A stretch of 34,164 nucleotides of DNA from an uncultured Akkermansia sp. GTDB lineage: Bacteria > Verrucomicrobiota > Verrucomicrobiia > Verrucomicrobiales > Akkermansiaceae. The stretch is from assembly GCA_947629715.1 (NCBI GenBank), contig CANRET010000021.1, forward strand, positions 1 to 34,164. Reading direction: 5' to 3'. Every line of letters starts with the position of its first letter. Position 1 is the stretch's first letter. Under the pieces are notes generated by a model. The model worked only from the letters and a program-made list of their open reading frames with translations. It was not told the DNA's origin and searched no databases. The position numbers and the translations under genes were made by a program. Positions 1-7,584 of this stretch are shown here, piece by piece.

Positions 1-710
1 GACATGTATTTGCTGTCCAGCCAATGCGGGCCCAAGCATTCCTTGTACTTCTTTTTCACCACGGCGGGGGGCATCCATGCCATCATTTCCGATCCCCCCA
101 AACTGGCATGCACCACAGCCACCGGTACACCCAGCAGCTCATGCAGCTTGCGGCCGAAGTACCAGCCCACAGCGCTCATGCGCGGGCAGTCTCCCGATCC
201 GCCCACATGCCACGCACCCTCGTACATGCGGTTTTCTTTGAGCCGGGTCAGTAAATCGTTATTGTAAGCGCCGGCGTTTGTGTGCACCTGGGGTTCAGCG
301 TGGTAAAAACGAAACCCGGGAATAGCGGGCTGATTCAGCGCGGTTTTGTCTCCGGTTTGGTCGAGACGAAACAGCATGTTACTCTGACCGGAGGCGAACC
401 AGACCTCGCCCACCAGGACATCGTCCAGTTGCACGTTTTCATCTCCCTGAGTAATGGTGAGGGTCTTCCCCTCTGCATCGGCCTTCAAAGGAGGCAATAC
501 GGCCTGCCATTTCTTCCCTTTCACCGTGGCTTTCACCTCCGCATTGCCAAACTTGACCGTCATGGGCGCGGAACTCGTGCAAGTCCCGCTGACCGGTATC
601 GGTTTCCCCTGCTGGAGAATCATGTGCGATTGATAGATGGAATCGACAGCGAGCTCGGCATGAACCACGCCGAGCACACTCGCCACCAGGAAAAGAATGA
701 GGCGTTTCAT
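1..710 (-). CDS. Sialate O-acetylesterase-like SGNH hydrolase, C-terminus beyond the window
   Basis: Reading from the ATG at 708-710 towards base 1 gives 236 open codons that run off the window edge. The first 18 residues (MKRLILFLVASVLGVVHA) form a signal peptide, so the product is exported. The sequence GEVWFASGQSNM around residue 110 is the nucleophile block of SGNH/GDSL sialate O-acetylesterases, with Ser110 as the probable nucleophile. The later GVPVAVVHASLGGS stretch matches the same family, which removes O-acetyl groups from sialic acids or other glycans. Family members are usually 450-650 residues, so about half is visible and the Asp/His part is missing. It starts 44 bp after fabI on the same strand and may be read through from it. 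The family call is firm; the true substrate is not known. Confidence 0.85.
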   Translation of the reverse strand, partial: MKRLILFLVASVLGVVHAELAVDSIYQSHMILQQGKPIPVSGTCTSSAPMTVKFGNAEVKATVKGKKWQAVLPPLKADAEGKTLTITQGDENVQLDDVLVGEVWFASGQSNMLFRLDQTGDKTALNQPAIPGFRFYHAEPQVHTNAGAYNNDLLTRLKENRMYEGAWHVGGSGDCPRMSAVGWYFGRKLHELLGVPVAVVHASLGGSEMMAWMPPAVVKKKYKECLGPHWLDSKYM

Positions 711-754
711 GAGAGGCAAGACTTTTCTTGGGGATAGAAACTCCGACTCGGGCA

Positions 755-1549
755 TCACATACCCACGATCTCGTAGCCACCGTCCACGTAGATGACCTGC
801 CCGGTGATGCTCGCTGCGCCGTCGCTCGCCAGGAAGGTGGCAGTGGCGCCGAGTTCCTCCAGCGTGCAGGAGCGTTGCAACGGACTCTTCTCTTCGTACA
901 CCTTGAACATACCGGTGAAGCCGGACACTCCGCGCGCCGCCAGCGTCTGCACCGGTCCGGCGGAGATGCAGTTCACGCGGATCGGCTGCTCGCGCCGTCC
1001 CAAGTCAAAGGCCAAGTACTTGCTGCAAGTTTCCAGCGCAGATTTTGAAACCGCCATCAAGTTGTAGTTGGGCACCACCTTTTGGCTGGCATAGTAGGTC
1101 ATGGCCATGATGGAACCGCCGTTCACCATGAGCGGAGCCACCGCGCGAGAGAGGGCGATGAGCGAGTACGCCGATATCTGGAGCGACAGGTTGAACGCAT
1201 CCCTCGGAATGTCGGAGAAATGGCCCTCAAGAGCGCCCGGCGCTTTCGGCGCAAAGGCAATGGCGTGCAGCATCATGTCCACCCGGTCGGTGTGCTGCTT
1301 TACAAAATCGAAGAAGTTGGCGATCGATTCGTCGCTCGTGACATCGAGATCGCAGACGGGGGTGTCCTCGCCGAAGGTTTCGTGCACGAGCTTGATGACG
1401 CCGTCCTTGAGGCGCTCTCCCTGGTAATTGAAGATGAGTCTGGCGCCGGCCTCGTGCCAGGCTTTGGCAATGCCGAATGCAATGCTTCGCTTATTGGCCA
1501 CGCCGGTGACCACGCCTACTTTGCCTTCCAATGGTTTTTCGAGTGACAT
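755..1549 (-). CDS. fabI: Enoyl-[acyl-carrier-protein] reductase (NADH), FabI
   Basis: This enzyme reduces trans-2-enoyl-ACP to acyl-ACP in the last step of each fatty acid elongation round in the cytoplasm. The 264-residue product has the FabI version of the short-chain dehydrogenase fold. The dinucleotide-binding segment GVANKRSIAFGIA lies at 16-28, and the catalytic Tyr162 and Lys169 sit in the Y-x6-K spacing. Tyr152 corresponds to the second conserved tyrosine of FabI. The C-terminal TGQVIYVDGGYEIVGM is also typical. Length matches the family (about 260). It follows the YbjN-like gene by 31 bp on the same strand, so both probably share the promoter at 2064-2092. It is the form of enoyl reductase targeted by triclosan-like inhibitors, known for the family. 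Confidence 0.96.
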   Translation of the reverse strand: MSLEKPLEGKVGVVTGVANKRSIAFGIAKAWHEAGARLIFNYQGERLKDGVIKLVHETFGEDTPVCDLDVTSDESIANFFDFVKQHTDRVDMMLHAIAFAPKAPGALEGHFSDIPRDAFNLSLQISAYSLIALSRAVAPLMVNGGSIMAMTYYASQKVVPNYNLMAVSKSALETCSKYLAFDLGRREQPIRVNCISAGPVQTLAARGVSGFTGMFKVYEEKSPLQRSCTLEELGATATFLASDGAASITGQVIYVDGGYEIVGM

Positions 1550-1580
1550 AGTTGTGAGTTGTTTTCAGAAAGGATAAACG

Positions 1581-2048
1581 TCAGGAGGCGAACTCCTGAG
1601 AGATAATCTGTGCGTACGTCAGGCTCATCTTCACCCCCGTAGCTTCCATGTGGCGAATCTTGTTGAGTATTTCAGACTCGCTGACGCTCAGGTCATCCAC
1701 CACAAACTTGAGACGGTAGTACACGTACCCTCCCTCGCGATCCAACAGCAGCTGCCCCTCCGGCAAGTTGGCATTGATGGTGAGAAGCAGTTGCGAAAGC
1801 TCCGCCTGATCCTCCGGCGCGATACGAGAGGCGAAATGCGCATCAAACACCAGGCTGCACGGCTCATGCAGTTCCGTGAACATAAACGTACACGGCATGC
1901 CGGTCACGTCCAGCGGGAGGTAAGCCAGGCCGATCTTCTCCGGTCCCATCGTCACCCACTGATACTCCTCACCGCGGCTGACAAGGTGCCGACGCACCTG
2001 CGCCAACAGGTTCGGCTGTTGTGTCTTTTCTGATGTTGAGTCTGCCAT
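1581..2048 (-). CDS. YbjN-like (bacterial sensory transduction regulator fold) protein
   Basis: This is a 155-residue soluble protein without signal peptide or membrane segment. The central part (about 35-140) alternates beta strands and helices, with FMFTELHEPCSLVFDAHF, then LLLTINANLPEGQLLLDREGG and YYRLKFVVDD. This resembles the YbjN / type III chaperone-like fold, in which a small alpha-beta domain binds partner proteins. No catalytic residues are apparent. The ATG at 2046-2048 lies 15 nt after a good -10 box. It leads a minus-strand unit with fabI. Function is unknown, and the family assignment rests on pattern only. Confidence 0.6.
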   Translation of the reverse strand: MADSTSEKTQQPNLLAQVRRHLVSRGEEYQWVTMGPEKIGLAYLPLDVTGMPCTFMFTELHEPCSLVFDAHFASRIAPEDQAELSQLLLTINANLPEGQLLLDREGGYVYYRLKFVVDDLSVSESEILNKIRHMEATGVKMSLTYAQIISQEFAS

Positions 2049-2063
2049 AACGCACTTGCCCCT

Positions 2064-2092
2064 ACCCTACGCATACGCACACGAAAAGTCAA
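2064..2092 (-). promoter_or_regulatory. Promoter for YbjN-like gene and fabI
   Basis: On the minus strand TTGACT (2092-2087) is followed after exactly 17 nt by TAGGGT (2069-2064). The predicted start of transcription is about 8 nt before the ATG at 2048. The 2093-2308 stretch beyond it, up to the end of the DUF721 gene, holds no gene; a weak hairpin (AACGCT/AGCGTT) lies at 2302-2316. Confidence 0.6.
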
Positions 2093-2308
2093 GCGTCCAT
2101 TGCGCCATCAAAGCAAACGCTTGAAAAACGCGGTTGCCTGTTCAGGATGTCGCTGTCTCTGAACACTCTCGGGGAAAAGAGGACCAGAAAAGCGGAGAAA
2201 TTGAGAGGGCTAGCGCGTTTTGCTTGCAGCGCCAACACCGGACTCCGCCGAGAGCCACATCCCCGGCAAGCCGTCGTCGGCACGAGATACGGCTCCGAAT
2301 TAACGCTC

Positions 2309-2905
2309 TCAGCGTTGTCGGATATTCACGGAGCGCACGCAGCCTTCGCCGAAGGATTCATTGAGAGCCTGAATAAGATGGCGACTCTGTCGGCGCAGTT
2401 CGAAGCACACGGTAGGGTGAGGGGCGCGAATGATGGCGCAGCCATTGGAAAGCGAGATGAGCTGCGACTGGGAGGCGAGAAAGTCACCCACGGCGTCCTT
2501 CCACACCTGGGCAAGAAACTCCGGCGCAAACTCGGCTTCTTTCAGGTTGAGACGGCTGATCACCTCCGTGAGCACGGAAGTGATGTCGCGCATGTTCACC
2601 CCTGTGGAGAGGGGCGCCACATTCCCAAACATGTCAGCCTCGACCTGACGCTTCATGCCGACGCGGCGGGTGGCGTAGCGCTCCGGACGCAACGTGTTGT
2701 CCGGGTAGCGCACCATGGAGTAGCGAGGCTCTGCGCCCCTGGTCGGCAGCGCGGGCTGAGGCTCCTGCCGTTTTACGGCGCGACGCGCCGAGGCGGCCCG
2801 GCGGCGACGCGGCGCAACTGATCCCTCTTCGAGCGGCATACGGACAATGAGAAACCCCGGGCGGCGCACGCCCCCGAGGTTACATTGCTTGTCGGGACGA
2901 ATCAC
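2309..2905 (-). CDS. DciA-like DUF721 protein
   Basis: The C-terminal half (residues about 110-198) fits the DUF721/DciA family. It has an amphipathic helix (VLTEVISRLNLKEAEF), then VWKDAVGDFLASQSQ, a strand with a glycine turn (ISLSNGCAIIRAP), FELRRQSRHLIQALNESFG and a final VRSVNIRQR strand. DciA is the ancestral loader of the replicative DnaB helicase in bacteria without DnaC or DnaI. The N-terminal 100 residues are basic and probably disordered (RRRRAASARRAVKR). The start used is a GTG at 2905-2903, whose last two bases are shared with the ferredoxin TGA (GTGA), suggesting coupled translation. A later ATG at 2838 is an alternative. Role in helicase loading is inferred from the family. Confidence 0.72.
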   Translation of the reverse strand: MIRPDKQCNLGGVRRPGFLIVRMPLEEGSVAPRRRRAASARRAVKRQEPQPALPTRGAEPRYSMVRYPDNTLRPERYATRRVGMKRQVEADMFGNVAPLSTGVNMRDITSVLTEVISRLNLKEAEFAPEFLAQVWKDAVGDFLASQSQLISLSNGCAIIRAPHPTVCFELRRQSRHLIQALNESFGEGCVRSVNIRQR

Positions 2906-3135
2906 TCGCCGTCATCGCCGATAGCCTGGACGGGGCAACCCTCCATGGCTTCCGTACAGGAGGCAACTTCTTCCTCCGTGCCGGGCTGCTTTTTCACATA
3001 GGAAACGCCTTCGTCGTCATCGCGTGCAAAGAAGTCCGGAGCGGATTCGCGGCACAGATCACAGTCGATGCAGCTGCTGTCAACATAGAACTTGCCGGGT
3101 ACGTTTTTCTCGTTTTTTTCGTCAATATCAGCCAT
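2902..3135 (-). CDS. Single-cluster [4Fe-4S] ferredoxin
   Basis: This 77-residue acidic protein has Cys22-x2-Cys25-x2-Cys28 and a distant Cys67-Pro. That is the ligand set for one [4Fe-4S] cluster in monocluster ferredoxins; Cys60 is an extra cysteine. There is no second CxxCxxC set, so it is not a bacterial 2[4Fe-4S] ferredoxin. It acts as a cytoplasmic low-potential electron carrier; the partner is not evident here. Many Asp and Glu residues (for example DDDEG at 39-43) fit a docking surface for basic partners. It overlaps the downstream DUF721 start by 4 nt. It is transcribed away from lnt, and the 104 bp between the two starts hold both promoters. Confidence 0.9.
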   Translation of the reverse strand: MADIDEKNEKNVPGKFYVDSSCIDCDLCRESAPDFFARDDDEGVSYVKKQPGTEEEVASCTEAMEGCPVQAIGDDGE

Positions 3136-3204
3136 AATGTGCAGGGCTTATTTCGGCCCGAGGACATTGTTTCCGATTTTTTTGACAAATGCAATCCTTT
3201 TTTG

Positions 3205-3233
3205 TTGCAAGGCGGGATTTTTCCGGGCAGAAT
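3205..3233 (+). promoter_or_regulatory. Candidate promoter for lnt, leaderless arrangement
   Basis: TTGCAA (3205-3210), 17 nt, CAGAAT (3228-3233), then 6 nt to the ATG at 3240. Each box matches the consensus at 4 of 6 positions. The distance places transcription start at or next to the ATG, a geometry seen at several other genes in this window. A TTGACA at 3182-3187 lies further up without a convincing -10 box. Confidence 0.4.
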
Positions 3234-3239
3234 GGACTC

Positions 3240-5162
3240 ATGCAAAGTCAGTCGGAACAACCCGATACCTGTGCAGCGCGTTCGGGGAAAGCGCACAGCA
3301 AAACTAGCTGCAAAGGATTGTGGAAAGACTGTCTGATAGCGTTGGGCGGCGGCGTACTGTTAGCCCTTGCCTTTCCTCCGTACGATCTGGGCAACATGGT
3401 ATGGGTGGCCCTGCTGCCCCTGCTGAGTGTGCTGTGGCGGGGGCATATCACGCGCAAGCGCGCTTTCGGATTGGGATGGCTCTACGGCATGGGGTGCTAC
3501 TGCGTGAGCTTTTGGTGGATTCACGAGGTGGGCTATGTTTTCGGCATACCGCAGCCGCTTTTTTTGGCTGTGGCCTTTGTACCGCTCATGGCCGTGTACT
3601 CCTGCCTGCCGGGGCTGTGGGCTCTGGCGGCGGGCAGTTGGCTGCGGCCTTACCCGGCGCCGTTACCGCAGGAAAGCGCCTCCTCTCCGACGCGTCGCAG
3701 GGAGCTGTGGGCGGCTTGGGCGGCGGCGGACTTGCGCTCCACCCTGCGCTCCGCCATCGGACTCGGAGCGCTCTGGGTATGCATTGAGTGGCTGCGCGCC
3801 CACGGCACGCTGGGCTTCAGCTGGAACAGCCTCGGAACCGCCCTCTACGGCGGGCTCTCGCTGGTGCAGTGGGCCGAGTTTGTCGGCACGTGCGCGCTCT
3901 CTTTCGTCCCGGTGTCCATGTCGGTCATCGTCTGGCGGGCGCTGCGCCGCACGTTTCTGCACTTCAAGGGGGCCGGCGTCGGGTGCCGCCCGTGGGACTT
4001 CTACGCCGGGGTCGTACTTCTCTTCCTGCTTTTCGGCGGCGGGTTGATGATGTCGCGCCTTTACGCTCCTGCCACGATGCTGAAGCGTTCGGAAGTGTTT
4101 CCCCTGCCGGTGATGGCGCTGCAGATCAATAAGGATCAGACCGAGCACATCTCCTCTCCCCGCTCCGTCTCCCAGTACCACGAATATCTCAACGCCACGG
4201 TGGAAGCTTTCAACGAGATTGCGCGCGACACCATGCGCAACGCTCAGCGCAGCGAGGACGTGGGGCTGAAGCTGCAACTGCCGGTCTGGGTGGTGTGGCC
4301 GGAGAGCGCGCTGCCCTTCCCCTTCTACCGGGATGCCGACACGCGCCGCTTGCTGACCGATGCGATCAGCAACGAACACCTGCTGCAGGGATCCGGACTT
4401 CCTCTGGCGCGTCAACGCGTGAGAGAAATGGGAGGACAGGATTTTACGCTCTTCACCGGGGTGGACGAAGCGCTTTTGCGCAACGATGAGCGAGGACTCT
4501 CTTTCTGTGGGCTGCTCAATTCCTTGGCAGCCATTCCCGACGGAGCGGAGAGCATTCGCACCGCCTCCAAGCAGCATCTCATGCCCTTCGGCGAGTACAT
4601 CCCGCTCGCTCAGGACATCAAGTGGATCGGCGAAGCCTACTCGCGCATCACCGGCACTCAGGTGGGCGATGGCATCATCCCCGGCGCCGGCTCTGCCCCC
4701 CTTCCCGTTCCGATCCCGGGCGCACAGCTCACCGTCGGCGCCATCCCGGCCGTCTGCTACGAGGACACCGTGGGCGACCTGCTGCGCCTCTTCGCGCGCC
4801 CCGGCCCCCAGGTCATCGTCAATGTCACCAACGACGGCTGGTTCCGTGAGTCATCCTGCGGCGTGCAGCAAGCCCGAGCCGCCGCCATGCGCTGCATCGA
4901 ACTGCGACGCCCCATGGTGCGCGCCGCCAATATGGGACTCTGCTGCGCCATCGCCCCGAACGGCGCGGTCATTCACTCCCTGAAGAAGGCCGACGGCTCC
5001 CCGCACTTGCCCGGTTACAGCTACGCAATTCTCCCCGTGGACACCAAAGCGAGACTCACGCTCTACGCGGCTTGGGGCGACTGGGCAGTCCTCCTCTGCC
5101 TGCTGATTGCGCTGGCATTTGCGGGGTATGACCTGGCCAACCGTCGGCGATGCGTTGCGTGA
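3240..5162 (+). CDS. lnt: Apolipoprotein N-acyltransferase
   Basis: Lnt adds the third acyl chain to the N-terminal cysteine of lipoproteins in the inner membrane, the last step after Lgt and LspA. The product is 640 residues from the ATG at 3240. Several hydrophobic segments fill the first 280 residues and one more lies near the C-terminus (YAAWGDWAVLLCLLIALAFAGYDLA, shown here only in part by position 5060-5130). Between them is the nitrilase-type periplasmic domain, with a likely catalytic triad Glu355 (VVWPESALPF), Lys444 (SKQHLMPFGEY) and Cys506 (AVCYEDT). NVTNDGWF follows as expected. It is longer than the usual 500-550 because of loops near 120-160 and 300-420. An in-frame ATG at 3189 would add 17 residues; the promoter at 3205-3233 argues for 3240. 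Confidence 0.93.
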   Translation: MQSQSEQPDTCAARSGKAHSKTSCKGLWKDCLIALGGGVLLALAFPPYDLGNMVWVALLPLLSVLWRGHITRKRAFGLGWLYGMGCYCVSFWWIHEVGYVFGIPQPLFLAVAFVPLMAVYSCLPGLWALAAGSWLRPYPAPLPQESASSPTRRRELWAAWAAADLRSTLRSAIGLGALWVCIEWLRAHGTLGFSWNSLGTALYGGLSLVQWAEFVGTCALSFVPVSMSVIVWRALRRTFLHFKGAGVGCRPWDFYAGVVLLFLLFGGGLMMSRLYAPATMLKRSEVFPLPVMALQINKDQTEHISSPRSVSQYHEYLNATVEAFNEIARDTMRNAQRSEDVGLKLQLPVWVVWPESALPFPFYRDADTRRLLTDAISNEHLLQGSGLPLARQRVREMGGQDFTLFTGVDEALLRNDERGLSFCGLLNSLAAIPDGAESIRTASKQHLMPFGEYIPLAQDIKWIGEAYSRITGTQVGDGIIPGAGSAPLPVPIPGAQLTVGAIPAVCYEDTVGDLLRLFARPGPQVIVNVTNDGWFRESSCGVQQARAAAMRCIELRRPMVRAANMGLCCAIAPNGAVIHSLKKADGSPHLPGYSYAILPVDTKARLTLYAAWGDWAVLLCLLIALAFAGYDLANRRRCVA

Positions 5163-5185
5163 TTCGCGAGGTCTCCGCAAATGGG

Positions 5186-5214
5186 TTGACATGCTCGGCA
5201 GAATAGACTATAGT
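5186..5214 (+). promoter_or_regulatory. Strong promoter for ribH-nusB-ftsY
   Basis: TTGACA (5186-5191), exactly 17 nt, TATAGT (5209-5214). The leader to the ribH ATG is about 45 nt and contains a small hairpin (ACGTC 5224-5228 with GACGT 5235-5239). GTGTGGG at 5213-5219 and CCCACAC at 5254-5260 form a wider inverted repeat across the start site. No FMN riboswitch can fit in this leader. Confidence 0.8.
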
Positions 5215-5264
5215 GTGGGCGCAACGTCCGGAGAGACGTCTGAACGTACGAACCCCACACAGCC

Positions 5265-5762
5265 ATGTCCAACGAAGGCATCAAAAAAGCGCAAAAGGAT
5301 GAGCGATTCATGCGCATCACGATCGTGGCATCCGAGTACAATCGCCGATACACGGATGCGCTTCTGGAGCATTGCAGGACGGAGCTGGAGAAGCTGGCTG
5401 AGCGCGCAGGAGTAAATGTGGTGCGGGTGCCGGGAGCCTTTGAAATTCCGGTGATGGTAAACCGGGAGCTGGCGAAGGGAAACGGAGCGCGTCCGGATGT
5501 GGTGATTGCGTTGGGGGTCATCCTGCGAGGAAGCACGGCGCATGCGGATTTGATAGGTGAAGCGATTACGCGCGAGCTGTTGAACGCGGCGTGCCGAAGT
5601 TTAACGCCGGTCATTCATGAGGTGCTTCTGCTGCAGGACGAGCAGCAAGCCGAGGAGCGCTGCCTGGGCGACACGCTGAACCGTGGACGAGAAGCGGCGC
5701 GAGCGGCAGTGGCCATGTACGACGCAACACACCCGAGGCAAGACGACAACGCACGATCATAA
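5265..5762 (+). CDS. ribH: 6,7-dimethyl-8-ribityllumazine synthase
   Basis: RibH condenses 5-amino-6-ribitylamino-uracil with dihydroxybutanone phosphate, the step before riboflavin synthase. The 165-residue protein shows the substrate site VPGAFEIP (about 54-61) and ALGVILRGSTAHADLIGEAI, with the catalytic histidine in TxHxD. PVIHEVLLLQDEQQAEERC occupies the place of the usual PxxxGVLTxxxxEQAxxR block. Two positions depart from common RibH: the aromatic after the catalytic His is Ala, and the Gly of GVLT is replaced (HEVLL). Length is normal. It is 3 nt ahead of nusB, a frequent bacterial pairing that supports both calls, and is driven by the promoter at 5186-5214. Confidence 0.93.
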   Translation: MSNEGIKKAQKDERFMRITIVASEYNRRYTDALLEHCRTELEKLAERAGVNVVRVPGAFEIPVMVNRELAKGNGARPDVVIALGVILRGSTAHADLIGEAITRELLNAACRSLTPVIHEVLLLQDEQQAEERCLGDTLNRGREAARAAVAMYDATHPRQDDNARS

Positions 5763-5765
5763 TCC

Positions 5766-6680
5766 ATGCTGACGCAACGAAACATTCGCAAATCGTCTCT
5801 CCTGCTCATTTACGCGCTGGAGATGCAGCACACGAACCCGAAAGACATCCGCGACTTCCCCCTGGAAAACTACTGGGGACTCGTGAATGAACATGCGAAA
5901 AAGAAGTATGCAGGCATGCTCGCCAAGGCAGTTCTGCACGAAAGTCGCTCGCTTGCGGAACTGCTGGACGCCATGCGTGCGCGGGCCGGAGAGTTCGAAA
6001 CATACGCGGCGGGACGCGACACAACGGCGGCAGCTGCGGCCAGTACGCACGCCCTGCTGAAAGAGCTGGAGGATGTGCCACGCGTCATGCGTTCCCTGCG
6101 CCGACTTTTAGAGGAGGAAGGAAACGAACGTGAACGGGAGCAGCTGCCGGAGCAGACCGGACGCCTCATCGGCGCCTGCGAGCGCATTTGCCGCTTTGCC
6201 GAAGAGCATTTGCCTCTGTTGGAGCGGGAGACGCATGAGTCGGTCACGGCATTTGCGGGTGCGTTGCGCCGCGTCAAAAAAGCGGCGGAAGGCTGCGCCG
6301 CGCTGCGCTGCCCGGAGCAGCTTCCCTCGAATAGCGAACACGCGAACATCATCGGTCTCGCAAAAGAAATGCGCGAGCGGCGTCCGCTTACAGAGAAACT
6401 GGCGTTGGAAGTGTATTCCCGCTGCGAAGAATGGGAACGCCACCTGCAAAACCTGCTGCGTAATTATGTGCCTTCGCGTCTGAACGCGATCGATCGCTGC
6501 ATTCTCTACATCTCTTTCTACGATCTGCTCTGCCGCAAGCTCGACCCCGGCATCGTCATCTCGGAAGCCTGCATTCTGGCAGACGAGTATTCCGGCGGCA
6601 AGAGCGCACCCTTCATTCACGGCGTCATCGCCACGGCAATTATGCAGCTCATGCCGGATACGAACCAACCCGAGCGCTGA
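5766..6680 (+). CDS. nusB: Transcription antitermination factor NusB, long form
   Basis: NusB, with NusE (S10), binds boxA of nascent rRNA and holds the antitermination complex together. Ends of the protein match NusB: RKSSLLLIYALEMQ near the N-terminus, and at the C-terminus an arginine-rich start (NYVPSRLNAIDRCILYISFYDLL) followed by PGIVISEACILADEYSGGKSAPFIHGVIATAI. Canonical NusB is about 140 residues; this one has 304. The extra 150 or so residues lie between the first helix and the C-terminal core. They are charged, probably helical and partly coiled coil (RRLLEEEGNEREREQLPEQ). Position directly after ribH supports the call. It is followed by ftsY after 12 nt. Confidence 0.85.
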   Translation: MLTQRNIRKSSLLLIYALEMQHTNPKDIRDFPLENYWGLVNEHAKKKYAGMLAKAVLHESRSLAELLDAMRARAGEFETYAAGRDTTAAAAASTHALLKELEDVPRVMRSLRRLLEEEGNEREREQLPEQTGRLIGACERICRFAEEHLPLLERETHESVTAFAGALRRVKKAAEGCAALRCPEQLPSNSEHANIIGLAKEMRERRPLTEKLALEVYSRCEEWERHLQNLLRNYVPSRLNAIDRCILYISFYDLLCRKLDPGIVISEACILADEYSGGKSAPFIHGVIATAIMQLMPDTNQPER

Positions 6681-6692
6681 ACCCTCCCACCC

Positions 6693-7541
6693 ATGGCTAA
6701 CTTTTTCAACAGACTCATCGATAAACTGCTCGGCGAACCCGAGATCGACTGGGACGAGCTGGAAGCCGACCTCATCTCCGCCGACGTCGGCGCTGCACGA
6801 ACAATCCGCATGCTCGAAGAACTGCAAAAACGCGATGAACAGGACGCCTGCGAGATTGTGGACTACATCAAAGCACAGCTCGCTGCCGCGTTTCCTTCCC
6901 CTCTCCCTGAGCTGCCCCGGCCCCGGGAGGGACGTCCTTGCGTCATCCTGCTCATCGGTGTGAACGGCGCAGGCAAGACCACCACCTGCGCGAAGCTGGC
7001 GCACCTGCTGCAAAAGCGCGGAGAATCCACGCTGATGGCAGCGGCAGACACCTTTCGCGCGGCGGCAACGGAGCAGCTGGAACGCTGGGCGACACGTCTG
7101 AACCTACCGCTTTACAAAGGTCAACCGAACCAGGATCCGGCCTCCGTGTGCTACGAGGCGCACGCGCGAGCTTTGCGCGACGGCGTGCACTACCTCATCT
7201 GCGACACGGCCGGGCGTCTGCACACGCGCCACAACCTGATGGAAGAGCTGGCCAAGATACGCCGCACGCTGTCCAAGCAGGATGCCTCTGCGCCACACGC
7301 ATGCTACCTGGTGGTGGACGCCACTACGGGGAGCAACGCCCTGCTGCAGGCGCGCGAGTTTCACAAAGCGGCGCCGCTGGACGGACTGATCATCACGAAG
7401 CTCGACGGCTCCGGGAAAGGCGGAGTGGCCATCGCCGTGCAGGACGAACTGGGAGTGTCGCCCATCTTCATCGGGACGGGCGAAGGCGAGGATCATCTGA
7501 GTCCCTTCCGAGTGCGAGACTACATCGACACCCTGCTCTGA
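6693..7541 (+). CDS. ftsY: Signal recognition particle receptor FtsY
   Basis: FtsY is the SRP receptor GTPase that docks ribosome-SRP complexes at the membrane for co-translational insertion. The 282-residue protein has a short N-domain (1-80) and then the G-domain with GVNGAGKTTTCAKLA (P-loop), AAADTFRAAATEQLERW, the DTAGR switch, TKLDGSGKGG and a final GTGEGEDHLSPF typical of SRP GTPases. The acidic A-domain of E. coli FtsY is absent, giving a short N+G form common in many phyla. It is cotranscribed with nusB (12 nt gap) and 43 nt ahead of rlmN. Confidence 0.95.
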   Translation: MANFFNRLIDKLLGEPEIDWDELEADLISADVGAARTIRMLEELQKRDEQDACEIVDYIKAQLAAAFPSPLPELPRPREGRPCVILLIGVNGAGKTTTCAKLAHLLQKRGESTLMAAADTFRAAATEQLERWATRLNLPLYKGQPNQDPASVCYEAHARALRDGVHYLICDTAGRLHTRHNLMEELAKIRRTLSKQDASAPHACYLVVDATTGSNALLQAREFHKAAPLDGLIITKLDGSGKGGVAIAVQDELGVSPIFIGTGEGEDHLSPFRVRDYIDTLL

Positions 7542-7584
7542 ACCCGGAAGCCGCTTCACGCACCATCACGTCTTCCCCTGAAAC

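Noticed and set aside
5215-5264. FMN riboswitch before ribH
   Set aside because: The leader is only about 45 nt and lacks the RFN core; only a small hairpin is present.
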